In this document: piece by piece, positions 1 through 11,600 of the stretch | Numbering within the stretch: position 1 is the stretch's first letter | Layout of the letters: each line of letters opens with the position of its first letter | Assembly (NCBI GenBank): GCA_019915015.1 | Contig: JAHBBC010000009.1 | Location: forward strand, 930,001 to 994,000 | DNA length: 64,000 bases | Direction: 5' to 3' | Origin: Auriscalpium vulgare | Lineage: Eukaryota; Basidiomycota; Agaricomycetes; Russulales; Auriscalpiaceae | Translations under genes and position numbers: made by a program | Notes under the pieces: model-generated | Seen by the model: only the letters and a program-made list of their open reading frames with translations | Told to the model about the DNA's origin: nothing | Database searches by the model: none

Positions 1-1976
1 ATGCTTACGGAGTAAGAAACCTGTAGCTTATCCCTGAATTCCATAGGCTGCTGTTGTAAGCATGACTTCTCTTTCACAAGACAGTGGACGACTCACGCCA
101 GTCTTCATTGAAGGAGAGAGATTCAGGACCTGGGCCCTCTCGGAGATCGGCGCCGAAGACGAGTCATCGCCGATCTTGGAGAGATGGATGGAGTTCGCGC
201 TGTTGTCCATGAGCATGTTATTGATGTGTTCACGCAGGTTCAATCTGTTCGTCGTTCAGTGAGCCTACCGACTAGTGGGATCGACAAAGATGAGATGTCG
301 GACGCACGATGTAAGAGTCGAGTTGACGGACACTACACAATGCACAGTCAGCAAGTCAGAAAAGAAGAGAGCTGAGTGCGACAGCTACGTTTAGCAATCA
401 TGAACTTGAACAGCAGGACGTAGAGGAGGTCGGGTGCAGCAATGTACTAATGCGACGACATTGTTAGTATAATGTGGGGGGTACCGGCAGAACGCTCACC
501 GCTATGAGGTCCGCGATATAGGCAACACTACGGGCAATGCATGAGTTGCGGATGTATAGTAGCACTGGGTAAACGAGCTTACGTCGTCGAAGTTCCGGTG
601 CTGATCACCAGTACGATCAACTTCGTGATCACACTGTCCGATCTGTATGGATACCGCCGTCAGTGCGCACGCTTTTAGCAACAATCACCAACCCAAGACT
701 TACCGTCGAAGACCGGTGCGACTCGCATTCAAGTAGAAGATCATCGTTGCGGAAATGAGGAGGTTCGCAGCCACGGCAACAGAGATGACAATAAGGCCCG
801 TTGTCTGCAAGAAACATTGAGACGCGATGAAAGCGGCATTGGGTGAAATCAGACTAACCTTCAAAGACTCTTCTGCGTCGAGAAGATCTTTCTTCAAGTA
901 ACTGCGTGGTGTTAGACCAGTTGCGCCGCGCATTAGGCCAAGCATACCAACAATTTGAAACAGTACGCTTGGAAACACTATGTTAGTATGATTTATTTAC
1001 TCGATTTAGCGGCTCACTCAATATCCCCGCTGTCATTGCAGCAGATGCGTCAGCGGCGGCGGTGGGCAGCGAAGGGAATCGTACCAGATTCAGAGACTGC
1101 ACCCACGAACTGTGATACAGAGTTGAGGTGCGCCGAAACCATGTAACAGAGAGGATAGCGCTCACGCAAAATAGAGAAACGGACGCGTTACTGCCCACTG
1201 AGGTACGGTTAGCCTGATGATCTTATGACTAGTGTCGCACGAACATTTCCAGATTCTGTAGACGAAAAAGCTGCAGGCGACATGAGAAAGTCGTGGAAAT
1301 GACGAGGTACGTTCGGGTCGCACCTGTTTGTAATGAAGGTAATTGCGGCCTGAAAGCACCGCTGTTAGATCGGAGAAGGGGAAGGAGCTGTCGAACTGAC
1401 CGTAACGCCTATAGTGAACTGCAATCGATCAAATGGTTAGACGCATTGCGATGGGTGCAGATGGGAGCATATATACCGGCATACTCCTGCAATTAAAGAA
1501 TCAATGAGATGAAGCGCGTAGTCTTGGATAGGCAATTACCAGACATTCTCCAGCAGTACCTCCGGTTCGCCGTAATGAGTGATGAGATAGTGATAAGGGA
1601 CGTGGATGACGAAAGCCTCGTGAATTGTATCGAATGTCCTATTCAGCTTGTGAGAATCCTGTCGCGACGTCCTTGCGATGTGCTCACAATAGGGCGAGGA
1701 CCTAGTAGAAACGCGGCGCCTTAGTTGGTTGCATGGGTTAGAAACGTTGGGCACATACCATGGGCTTGATCCACCAGACATCGCTTCGTGCTCTCGCGGA
1801 ACGGAAATAATGAAAAGTCTGGATGCAAGTTACGCCGTATAGGCTGCGAAGTAAAGGGAAACTCAGCGTTGTGTTCGTAGACGCACAAGGAGTACAACTC
1901 ACATCGATGAGAGCACGACGCTCAGATATTCGACGCCAATCGTGCCTCCGCGGTTGAAGCTTGGGACAGCGGCCAT
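1..1976 (-). CDS. DUF6534 membrane protein 1 (3' end beyond window)
   Basis: Reading leftwards from an ATG at 1976, exons give MAAVPSFNRGGTIGVEYLSV, then LYGVTCIQTFHYFRS, a histidine-rich HVPYHYLITHYGEPE segment and SFFVYRIWK. Later come an AAANLLISATMIFYLNASRTG-like exon and a tail starting NLREHINNMLMDNSANSIHL. These are the hallmarks of the agaricomycete DUF6534 family, predicted seven-helix membrane proteins of unknown function. All exon joins that I followed keep frame with short GT-AG introns, for example 1885-1821 and 1717-1650 (approximate). The last exon (F-D/N-G/S-S in the paralogues) lies left of base 1, so the gene is truncated by the window, not broken. It is the only member of the first four paralogues on the minus strand. 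The role is unknown; receptor-like function is sometimes suggested for the family but nothing here tests it. Confidence 0.85.
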
Positions 1977-3423
1977 GATATCAGTGAGGAGGCACAGGAG
2001 AGCGACAACAGATTGTACCAGGGGCACAGATTATTTCTCCTCGCCCTTTATTGCAGCTAAAGGGCGCCCGCAACGTGCCGTGGGCTGTATGATCGATGAT
2101 AGAACCACCGTATGAACGACCTGTGTACTGTGTTGTCGAAGCGATAAGATGGAGAGCAGACATAAACTTGTCGAAGTGATGAACAGAAACCGGGATAGAA
2201 AGTAGGATGACTCGTTACTTACAAACTCGGTGGTGTAAGCACCGCCGACCATAGCCATAGCGCTGAATGCGTCAAAATGGAAGCTGCAGAGTGCCACCAT
2301 CGAACTGCAACGGACGGGCTTTTGCGGAGGAACGAGAGCGGTGGTTCCGACTTGAGTCCGACACGGCACCGAGCGTATTCTTGGCCACAGGGAAAGGTGC
2401 TCAGCCGCGCCGGACGCTCACATGGTCGGAACTTCACTCGTATCCCCACGGTGTAGCTTCCTGACTTCATTTAACGGCGGTGTACTTGGTTCCCCGCATG
2501 AAAATCGATGCGTTTCTTGCCCGTTGCGCAGATAGCGCGCCCTAAGGCTGTGTTCTCGTGCCAGTTTGGAATGGATACACGCCGGACAGACACACGAGCA
2601 ACTTGAGGAAGAAGGCGGCGGGACGTGGGCAACGGCACTGGCAGCTCAAAAGGGAGGTTAGACATGGGGTGGAGGAAACTCGTAGGTCGCTACGGAATGC
2701 GTGCGCGGAAAATGCTGCGATTTGCGCAGGTAGGCTATATTGGTGGGGAACAAGGGCTGGTGGCAGCGCTGCGCCGTGCGGTTTGTGCAAAAATAGGTGC
2801 CTTCCCGCTGGTCCGTGTCCTTCCGAAATTACGCTGTTACTGTTGACAACGTGCACGGGCGATGGGCGATGCTAAGCAGTTGCAAGTTTTCAGCACAGCG
2901 CCCGACAGCAGAAGGAGACGGCACGCACACATACTAGAGTATCGAGATACTATACATCGTACTGCCCATTCTCACAATCGCCTCGCCCCTCTTCGATCTC
3001 TCGAGGTCGCGTAGAGTTGCTGGACAATTCGCCTGTGCAGCTCGGTGCGATCCTTGACATACATGACAGCGCCCCTCAAAAGAATATGCGATGACGACCT
3101 TGAGGAAACATGGAGGTGTATGGGTGAATGGTGAATGGTTTGGCGTACATACGGCGTCGTCGACGTCGACGTCGAGATCGTAAGCCCCGCCGGCCCGCTT
3201 GCGGCCCGCTGCCAAACGCCAATTCAAATTGTCGAAGCCATGCCGCCTCGGTCAGTCCATTTACTGTCTCTTTTCAACGACGTCGGCGACGAGCTCAGAA
3301 GTAGAAATCTGATATCTGTAGCTGCGAGTCTGCAAGTCTGCGACACTGTCCGTGTCACTCAAATGTTGCACACAGCATATAGTCTGCTTCCAACAGGATC
3401 AACGAGGACAACTCGCCCGTCGC
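1977..3423. other. Intergenic stretch, nothing recognised
   Basis: Between the start of DUF6534 protein 1 and the stop of SDR-1 the open frames are short (the longest is about 110 codons) and overlap on both strands. None shows a domain I know. A minus-strand frame at 2031-2369 contains a mildly hydrophobic stretch but has no convincing splice partners. The stretch should contain the promoter of the minus-strand DUF6534 gene and the 3' end of SDR-1. Confidence 0.5.
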
Positions 3424-4827
3424 TCAAAACGGCCACTTGACAAGCCCTGAGCGCAACGCATACGCGAAGCCTAACAAGGACACGATGGCCAAAATGAATT
3501 TCCCAAAGAATAGCCTGGTCAAATCGCGCACCAAGAGCACGTACAATCTGACGTTTGCAGTGAGACTGCATTGGCACCATCAGCATTGGATCCGCCAGAT
3601 GAAATATATGGAACGTACGTGGTAAGGCGCCTGACGCGCTGGTTTAACAGTCCGTACACGCCCAGCGTGAGCCTTTCTCGGTCCAGGCGGAACACGGGAC
3701 CCTCGTCCGGCAGCACCCACGGCAGCCCGTTCGTCTTCGGATCTGGGTCCGTCGCGGCGCAGAAAATTGCTGCTGCAATGCGATCGACTGGTGTCAGCGG
3801 GATGCCAGCCAGCGCGAGCTTCACGGCGAAGGGCAGGATGTTCGTGTCTGCCACGTGACGGCGCGTTAACGAGTGCTAGCTAGCAGACAGACAGACGAAG
3901 ACAAACCTGCGAACCACGGATGAATGGTGGCGACGCGCACTTTGTTACGCGCGACAGTCTTCTCGATGGACCGCATGAAGCCGAGGATGGCGTGCTTTGA
4001 CGCGCTGTACTGCGGGGCACCGGTAGCCCCCTGCCACGATGCTGAGATGTTGTGTTAGCCCACGCGCAGCTACCACACAGCGCACACGTACCCATCGAAC
4101 CAATCATCACCACCGACTTCCAGTTATCTTCTTTCCGGTTCTTCTTCATGTAGTATAAACCGAGATGCACGGCTGGAATGCGGAATATTATCAGCAGGTC
4201 CGTTCACGAACGAAAGGCATGCGGCGCACTGTGGACGACCGCAGTCAGGTTGATTTGCAACGTCAGCAGTTTGGGCTGTACGGGGCGGCCGTCCTTGAGC
4301 ACGACGGCGCCATCACAAACCTTGTCCGACTCGTCGATGCCAGCGTTCGGGACCTGGAACACGACATGAATGATTGGCACGCCGCGAGGTACGGCAGTGG
4401 AAGCGTACCACGATGTCGACGGCGCCGAACCGCGCAATGCCGAGCTCGAAGAGGTCGACGAGTTGGTCCCAGTTGAGCACGTTGACTCCCATCGAGGCCG
4501 CGTCGCTATATACCGCGCGTTCGCGAGACTGTCAATGGCAATCTGCAGCGCGACATGCTTTCACTCACCCGCCTGCCTTTTGTATCTGATTCACCACGGC
4601 CGCCGCACCGTCGGCATTGAGGTCTCCTATCACAACCTTCGCTCTGGTGCCCCCCTTATTGAGCATCGTGCGCTGGCTACCGAGGCGACATAGACCACTC
4701 ACCCATGCTTCCCAAACAGCAGCGACGCCTGCTTGCCGATGCCGCTCGCGCCGCCGGTGATCACGACGACCTTGCCCTTGACGCGGTCTGCATACGAAAC
4801 GAGCTGCTCGTCGGAGATGGTTGTCAT
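3424..4827 (-). CDS. Short-chain dehydrogenase/reductase SDR-1
   Basis: The product is a classical NAD(P)-dependent SDR oxidoreductase. The N-terminus (ATG at 4827) reads MTTISDEQLVSYADRVKGK, followed by the cofactor motif TGGASGIG. After short introns come a VIGDLNADGAAAVV strand, LNWDQLVDLFE and an NAGIDES-type motif. Towards the C-terminus are LTPVDRIAAAIFCAATDPDP and an unusual hydrophobic tail ending GFAYALRSGLVKWPF. The final join uses a donor inside the Thr codon (gtacgttcc) and an acceptor at gatgccaatgcag, giving the stop at 3424. The joins I traced, including the ggtatatag acceptor, keep frame, so the gene looks intact. It is nearly the same protein as SDR-2 at 15543-16946. Substrate unknown. 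The C-terminal hydrophobic segment may tether it to a membrane (inference). Confidence 0.85.
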
Positions 4828-5099
4828 GATGCGAGCGAGGAGGGATGGGTGAAGACCACAGACTGTACCACCATAGTATTTAGATGCCCGGCAGTCCAAG
4901 TCGGAGTCTTGTCGGAATCCGGGGTATTCAGTAGCTTGCGCAGCCTCCCCAAATTGTGTGACGGCGAGTTATGAAACAGTGCCTTTTGTTGTGATGCCCT
5001 TTTCGGCGGGGGCTGGGACGAGGCGGCGAGAGTAAAATCAAAGTGGACGGGCACCGCGGCGGCCGCGTACCACGTGCACACGGCGATGTCGCGATGCCG

Positions 5100-6010
5100 C
5101 TCCGGGCCTGGGCAACGACAGTCCTTCATGGCTTCATGGCGCGAATGGAGTGCTTGTCGGGCGAGCCCGAACCGTCCAGGAGGCCCCACACGCCTTTCCC
5201 ATCGGGGTGGATTAACTCCTGCGAGCCCGCGTTAACTACTGAGTCAAACATAAGTAGTAAACGGAACGTACCCCGAAGGAGTGGACGTGCCGCGCCGACC
5301 GCCTGAGGTGCGCAATATCGCGGCGGTCGCCGTAGACCGTCCGCGCCAGCAGGACCTCAAAAACCACATCTGGGTCATGCAGCGCCATGTAGCCGACGCC
5401 AGGCCCGTGCGTGATGTACTGCAGGCGTGTCCATCGCCAACTGGCCGCGTTGATGGCTAAAGAACGTTCAGTCCTTGATAACGTTGCACGCAGCTGGTTT
5501 GACTCACTGAATTGATAGTGACCCTCCTCATGACTTGTATCGATGTCGATGAAACCATCGGTTGCGCGGGACGCGAAGGTGTTGCCTGGTGACAACGTCT
5601 ACGTCGTAGGTTCGGGCAAGGTTCGGGCCCTCCTTGCCTCCGACTCCTCCGCGGCCGCCCCATTCTCCACGAGATCAGAGATGATACCCGCCAAGAGGAT
5701 GCTGCGCTTGACTTAGTCAACATGCGAGCGCGCATGTTGTTGATGAAAGATGTGGACGGAATATTTCGAAGTTTCATGGCGCGACGTGCGGATGGCGAAG
5801 ACGAAAGGAAGGGCATCGGGGGCGCCTGGCAAACGCCTGCCCTGCTGTAGTCACAGTGCGCGTATGCATACCGACGGCGCCGACGATTGAGCCGGCGACG
5901 ATCTGCAGGCTGTGGGCGACGGTGAGCAGCGCTGCCGCCGCCGAGCGGAAGTTCAAGTTGAGCGGAGTCGGAATATGCCGCTGCCCCTCGCTCTGCCGTG
6001 TGGGCAACCT
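5100..6010 (-). pseudogene. Unrecognised coding remnant
   Basis: Three minus-strand blocks look like parts of one protein: NLNFRSAAAALLTVAHSLQ near 5990-5860, ILLAGIISDLVENGAAAEE near 5710-5640, and GVGYMALHDPDVVFEVLLAR near 5400-5340, with SRTERSLAINAASWRWTRLQ just before the last. The composition and spacing are protein-like and intron-like gaps separate the blocks. However, the middle block is preceded by an in-frame TAG and ends at another, and I could not join everything in frame. I do not recognise the family. It lies upstream of SDR-1 on the same strand. It may be a decayed or truncated gene; an intact gene with introns I misjudged is possible. Confidence 0.4.
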
Positions 6011-7476
6011 CGCTCTCTGCTACAGCTATGGCTGGCCTTTTCCCGGTCTCGCGAATTACCTGCCTGGCTCATCAGTATTTTCGTTCCAGCTCACGGTGGT
6101 CGATCTGTTCGTCGCTTCGCCAAGGGTTTCCCCACGTCCACGACTCCTCACACTGGGAAAGAAGTGGGATGAATACGGTATATGACATGGTCATAGTATG
6201 CATCTGGGTGCGATGCCTTTGAAACGGTGCTCGGGGCGCCTCCGTTGACATGCTGCCCTTCCTCGTGCCCTTCCCTCGTGCCCTTCCCTCTGATATACGT
6301 ACCCTGTCCTCCTCTCTGCGATAGATGCTCTGTTCAATCGGCAATGCGGGGGCCAGTACCAGAGCTCAAACCCCACGTCATCAGCGCACTAATGGCCCAC
6401 TGCCGTCTGTGGCGCCGTTTGTAGCCGCTTCGATCTCTTGGAGAGCGCATGGGCGCTCGCAATCGCTGACTTCTTCATCACTTTCACAAGCTTTGCCTCA
6501 GTTCTGCGTCTCACAATCCATACTAGAATCCATCTAGGTCCCGAGATGCCCGAGATAAAAACGGCCTCTGATTGGCTGCCGGAGTCACATAAGCGTTCTG
6601 ATTGGCTGTTGGTAAATCCCTCACGTGGAAAGTGAAAGATAGAACGTGATTGGCTCTCGCGTTGTGGGCCCACTTCCATATTCAGTGCGTGATACCATAA
6701 GGTCAAGCAACGGAGTCTACTGGCGTCCCGTCTTTCTTCCCTCGCCATCATGCAACAATCGAGTGCCCCTCGCATTTTGCTGCATCCATCCATGCTGGCC
6801 CGCAATGGGTTCTATGAGTTATAGTGTCAGGCAACCACTCCAGCCTGCAGGTTACTGCAGCTGTCAATTCGAGCTGGCTGTGAAGTTCTTCGTGAAAGCT
6901 CGAAATGTGAGTGCTTCGAGCGAGCAATGAGGAACTACTTGGCGACCCGTCGTGCTCATTAACGAAGCCGTCGGGAACGATGGACTGTGTGAAAAAATTC
7001 CGCGACCTGTTGCCACTGGTTGCCACGTCACGTCGCGCTCGCTAACGAAGCCGTCGGTAGCGATGGAAAAGTGTAGAAATGTCGGGATGTCGGCGACTCC
7101 GAGACCGACTGCGCGCCCCAGCTCACGACCGACGCATCTTTGACCGCCGCTCTCACAAAGGTGTGTTCCTCCTTCGGACGCGCGAGGCTTGAGCTGGACT
7201 TGATGATATCATTCACAGCTATATGTCCAAGCTTGATGCCTCAGAAGATACTCGGAACAGCGGGTTACATGAAGAACACCACATTGATGGGCTACAGGTT
7301 TGTGTTTCTGACCTCCGTCACAGTACCTCGCTGAAAATATTGTCAAGGGACCATATCCAACGCCTTCTTCGCAGTCAGCTGTTGTCCACGCGGGTGACAC
7401 AGCGAGAGTCAGCGAGAATGAAGGTGCGCGGTTCCAAAGACGCTCTGAAAAAAAAACTAAATCTTTTCCAATAGGT
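6011..7476. other. Non-coding stretch with CCAAT-type repeats
   Basis: No convincing gene. It contains three GATTGGCT octamers (6570, 6600 and 6648) and an imperfect direct repeat, TAACGAAGCCGTCGG, at about 6960 and 7042. The last 50 bases end in a run of A, CTAAAT and TTTTCCAATAG, which looks like an intron end feeding the hypothetical gene that follows. Confidence 0.5.
6570..6655 (-). promoter_or_regulatory. Cluster of three CCAAT boxes
   Basis: GATTGGCT occurs at 6570-6577, 6600-6607 and 6648-6655, each being AGCCAATC on the minus strand. The three exact copies within 86 bases fit CCAAT-box spacing (30 and 48 bases). The motif is known to bind the HAP/NF-Y complex in fungi. Which gene, if any, it serves is not clear: the nearest are the remnant to the left on the minus strand and the hypothetical gene to the right. 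Confidence 0.45.
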
Positions 7477-8653
7477 TTGCGGACTCCACAACGACACCAA
7501 CGTGACGCGCGTGTGGCCGAACGCCTATCCCGAGTGCTGGAGACACCAGGTAGAAGACGCCTGCCGCCCCCCATATTCCACTCGCCACCGCGTCCGCGTA
7601 CGACGGCGTCCCCGCTCACGTCCCCGCAACGCAGCCAGCAATCAGAGCGCGAACGGGAGCGCGCAACACGATCGATACGCACACCATCTCGACGCCGGCT
7701 GCCGCAACGCCCGATTGCTGCCATCCCATTCGTCCTTTCTCCATCTCGAGTAGCACTTGGAAGTGCCCTCATGACTCCACCGGCTACGGCGCCCTCGGCC
7801 AATCAGGACGGGCCACTGGATATGCAACAAGAGCAAAATACAGGGCCGTCCTCTCAGAGAAGTGCGCTGTCAATGGTGCAGCATCGTCGACGGGATGCAC
7901 CGCGAGCCCGGCAGTCCGGCAGTCCGTCATGTTCCTCGCACGCACGCAGTCCTGGGCCTCCTGACGAGCCATCGCAGTCCCAAAGTACACGTACGCCGTC
8001 GTCTGAGGTGCCCGTCGACAATCGGGACCCTTTTCTGTCGTCACCTTTCACCCCACCCGCCCGCATCCCAGCTGCCCGCACGGACTTGCCGCACGGTCCG
8101 CCTTCCTCCCAGGTTACAGTGTCGAGTACAACCAGGGTCCTTTGTTCAGATTCCGAAGGACGGCAAGTGGAAGGAGCCACGTAAGGTGTTCCCGAATGCA
8201 AACTCGATCGTCAACGTGGTGGGATTCCTGGACGACACAGTCCGCGATGACACCGTGGTTAGGGAGGGTGACAACAAGAAAATCAAAGAGCACATTGTCA
8301 CCATGGACTATATCTACTTTCTCGGGCGCGCAAACACGTCTGATCTGCCTTCGGGCTCCAAAGGTGCGTGGTTCATACTTTCATGATTGTCTCTCGCTGA
8401 TTATGACGCTTTTTGATCAGTTTCAACCCCAATCAAGGGCTCGCGCTCTGGTTTGAAGTTCCAGTTCGGATCCCCATCACCATCGTCGCCCAGTCCGAGT
8501 CTTATCACCTCGAGAGACCGCTCTCTGCAACGTGAGGCGTCATCGAGCTCTGAGAGCTCTACCTCGACATTATCTGAGAAGGCTCTTGGGAAAAGGCGGC
8601 GTGTGGAGGGTGTCGAGGCCGGGGATGTCGAGGGCGGGCAGATCACACAGTGA
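7477..8653 (+). CDS. Pro/Ser/Arg-rich hypothetical protein, possibly broken
   Basis: A 230-codon open frame (7477-8184) is rich in Pro, Ser, Arg and Thr, with RTPSRRRLPQRP-like repeats. It is followed, in a different frame, by a well-formed block FVQIPKDGKWKEPRKVF, then NSIVNVVGFLDDTV and MDYIYFLGRANTSDLPSGSK. A final exon after an intron at about 8366-8420 starts GLKFQFGSPSPSSPSPS and ends at 8653 with a basic KRRRVEG patch that could be a nuclear signal. The first and second blocks do not join in frame by an obvious intron near 8115-8150, so either a splice was missed or there is a frameshift. No ATG opens the first block; an upstream exon ending at the acceptor near 7475 is likely. I do not recognise a domain; such low-complexity proteins are common near mobile DNA in these fungi. 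Confidence 0.45.
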
Positions 8654-8944
8654 AGAGCTTCCGGGGTACTACAGAGACTTTACTTATTGTTATTCTGTAT
8701 ATATCTTCGAGATTTTGCAGTAGCTGCGCTCGCTCCTGAACACGTACACGTCGCTGACCTCGGGCATTACCACGCGACTGACTCAGGACAACACCGTGCG
8801 GAGCACGGGCATCTGCTAGTAAGATTGGAGGCATCCTTCAGGCGCCGTTCAGCTGCGATATAAGGGTTCTGGATGCTGACGCTCTGTGCACCCTGCGTAC
8901 ACATTCTGTTGCCATCGCGCTCGCACCAGCGCCCTATCGACTAC
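8654..8944. other. Intergenic stretch, nothing recognised
   Basis: Presumably the 3' end of the hypothetical gene and the promoter of DUF6534 protein 2. No open frame of note. Confidence 0.5.
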
Positions 8945-11040
8945 ATGGCTTCTATCCCAAGCTTCAACCGCGGAGGCACAATCGGCGTTGAATACCTCGG
9001 GGTAATATTCTCGACAATGTCAGTACCTTCCATGTAGGTCTACGGATGGGACACTCATTCGCCCTGTTCTTCAGTCTGTACGGAGTGACATGTATCCAAA
9101 CCTTTCATTATTTCCGTTCCGTGAAGGCACGCAGCGATATCTGGTGGATCAAGGCCATGGTCCGAGTGGAACCTCCTTTCTAGCGAATGATCATACTGAT
9201 GTGAGACGCTTAGGTCCTCGTCCTTTTGTGAGCAGGAGACGACGATGTCATTTTAGTTTCTCACCTACCGGATAGTGTCTTTGACACTGCTCACGAGGCC
9301 TTGATCATCCACATCCCTTATCACTATTTGATCAATCACTACGGAGACCCCGAGGCGCTACTGAGAAACGTTTGGTAAGGCGCATCTCCTCCGAACTCGC
9401 TTCATCCTCCGAACTCGCTTCATCACTGATTCTGCATTCGCAGGAGTATACCTGTATGTCGCCACTTGTCCCGATTGCACGGCGTTTTATCGGTCGACCA
9501 CTCGTTCTAGTTCTCTTTGATTGTCCACGTCAGTATGACGGCCTCTTTCACCCGTCTCCGTCTAACAGTGTTACTTTCAGGCCATCATTGCATTTGTTAC
9601 GAATTGGTGAGTACCGGACCTATGATCTTTATGCACACGACATTCATCCTGTCTTCAGCTTCTTCGTCCACAGGATCTGGAAATGTGCGTTCCAGATTAT
9701 CACTACCGGTGTCATCGCGCTGAGTGTCCTTCAGTGAGCTCTAACAAATTGGTGTCTTTCTTATGCGTGAGCGACACCCTACTACACATGTGATCCCGGC
9801 GCATCTCAGTCGTGTATAATTGTTTACAGTTCGCGGGTGCAGTTGCGGACCTCGGTACGAATCTCCCGCCGCCATTTTGAACGTTACGTTGCTCACTAAA
9901 TTCATCAAACGACAGTGGAGATACTAGGTGAGACGCGAAACCAGTCAAATGTACAAACATACTAACATCATTTACCAGTGTACTGTATTCTGTTGTCGGT
10001 ATCACTCACCTAATACGCGCCGCAATGATCTGACCAACTGCAGTTACTTGAAAGAAGATCTCCTGGACGCCCTTGTGAATCTCGAGGTCGGCCCATCGCC
10101 CTCAACTCATTCGAACATCTCGTCTGAATTTGCTTTTAGGCGATGGGCGTTGTTTCCATTGCTAGCGGCGTGGCTGTGAACACCGCGACTTCTGTCGCCA
10201 TGATCTACTACTTGCATGCGAGTCGCACTGGCGTTCGACGGTAAGTCGACGGTTCGTGAAATTGTTGCCCTTGCCGAAGCGTGCTCACGGTGGCCTCCGT
10301 GAAAGCTCGGACAGTATAATCACGAAGCTGATTTTGTTGGTAGTCGGCACAGGTTCTGCGACGACGTAAGCTCGGGTTGCCAATGTTTCATTGCGTACTA
10401 GACTCACCCATTGGCCACAGCGTTGCCCTGTGCGCGAGTCTCATCACGGTGAGGATTCAGCACCTGCGGACGCGCCTCATATCAGCCAGAACTCACTATG
10501 TTGCTCTAGTACACCGTCGCGCCTCACCTCTCCTACATGATGTTCTCCGAGCCCTTGACCGCAAAGCGTAGCCATCACCACATCAAGCTCTTATTTACTC
10601 GCTTGCTGACCAGCTCAATTTCTAGTATACGTGAACTCTGTCCTTACCTGGTGCGTTCCCGTGTGTCCGATGTCAAATTTCACCATCCTCACCGTCTGTG
10701 GGGAACGCCGGACAGCCTGAACCTGCGTGATCACATCAAAAACACGCTTAGCGACAAGAGTGCAAACTCCATTCATCTCTCAAGAATCGGACACGGGCCC
10801 TCGGTGCCGACGTCCGAGAGGGCACAGATCCTGGATCTCTCGCCTTCGATGCAGACGAATGTGAGTCCACTGTCTGCTATGCGAAACAAGTCATGCTTAC
10901 ATGGCTCGACAGTCTGTTGAATCCGGCGGCAAATTACAGAAATCCTACAAGGTGAGCAAACATCGAACTCGTGTCGTTCTCGCGCTCGCGGCTCACGAGC
11001 ATCCGAGTCTCAGTTCAGTGGAAGTGAGGCTTCAAGTTAG
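8945..11040 (+). CDS. DUF6534 membrane protein 2
   Basis: The start MASIPSFNRGGTIGVEYLGV at 8945 is followed by LYGVTCIQTFHYFRSVKARS and HIPYHYLINHYGDPEALLRN. The next exons give CFFVHRIWK, LSSNKLVSFLC and FAGAVADLG. Further on come a KEDLLDALVNLE exon, a VAVNTATSVAMIYYLHASRTG-type helix and SLNLRDHIKNTLSDKSANSI. The gene ends SYK-FSGSEASS with stop at 11038-11040. All joins are phase-consistent using donors such as gtcagt, gtgagc, gtaagg and gtgcgt. The family is predicted to span the membrane seven times, N-terminus outside; its function is unknown. Compared with copy 3, exon sequences are very similar and introns less so. Confidence 0.85.
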
Positions 11041-11169
11041 AATATCGACCAGGCATGTCGTTTCTCGTATATTGGGCGCTGTCGAGGGCAAGTATCTCAG
11101 TGATTCCTGGAGGTGTCTGTATATGAGTATCTAGTACGTAGCAAGAGCCCCCAGTAGCTGTAGTCAACG

Positions 11170-11600
11170 ACGTCAGGCGCCCATGAGTGCCTTCAGCTTC
11201 GCGATGCGCGATGGCCTCAGGTCCGGATTGGGAATCCAGATTCGTGCCATGACTGACCGCCGCCCACTTCTCCTGGTCCTTCAGCGTCGTATTCGCCCTC
11301 AAGTTCACGCCCAACCAGGCGTCACTGCCCAGCTGCACCCTGAGCGGCGCATCCTTGTCCGCGGCGACAAGTATCATCGCCTGAGCGGCCTTCTTCACAT
11401 CGCCGATTGGCTCCCACTGTGTAATGATTTTGCGGAACTGCCGCCTGCGACGTCGGTAGGCTGCGCCGCTTGGAAGGGAGGGTCGGCCGGCCGGCGGCCG
11501 AAAGCGGGCCGCCCGGCCCATCGCCCCCGCCCTCGCCGCCACCTGGCAACCTCCACGTCTCGTCGACGCATACATATTCGCCTTCAGGCGCGCTGTTGAC
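11170..11600 (-). pseudogene. 3' fragment of a short-chain dehydrogenase
   Basis: A minus-strand frame reads IGDVKKAAQAMILVAADKDA, then RVQLGSDAWLGVNLRANTT and EKWAAVSHGTNLDSQ. This is the C-terminal part (substrate-binding helix and tail) of an SDR of a different subfamily from SDR-1 and SDR-2. Upstream (11600-11900) I find no Rossmann fold, no TGxxxGIG and no YxxxK; a GC-rich, Gly/Pro-coding stretch replaces it. It is therefore a truncated relic just downstream of DUF6534 gene 2, tail to tail with it. Confidence 0.65.

Noticed and set aside
7209..7802. 197-codon minus-strand open frame
   Set aside because: It is rich in Arg/Gly and antisense to the Pro/Ser-rich plus-strand frame; it has no domain and is best explained as a shadow.
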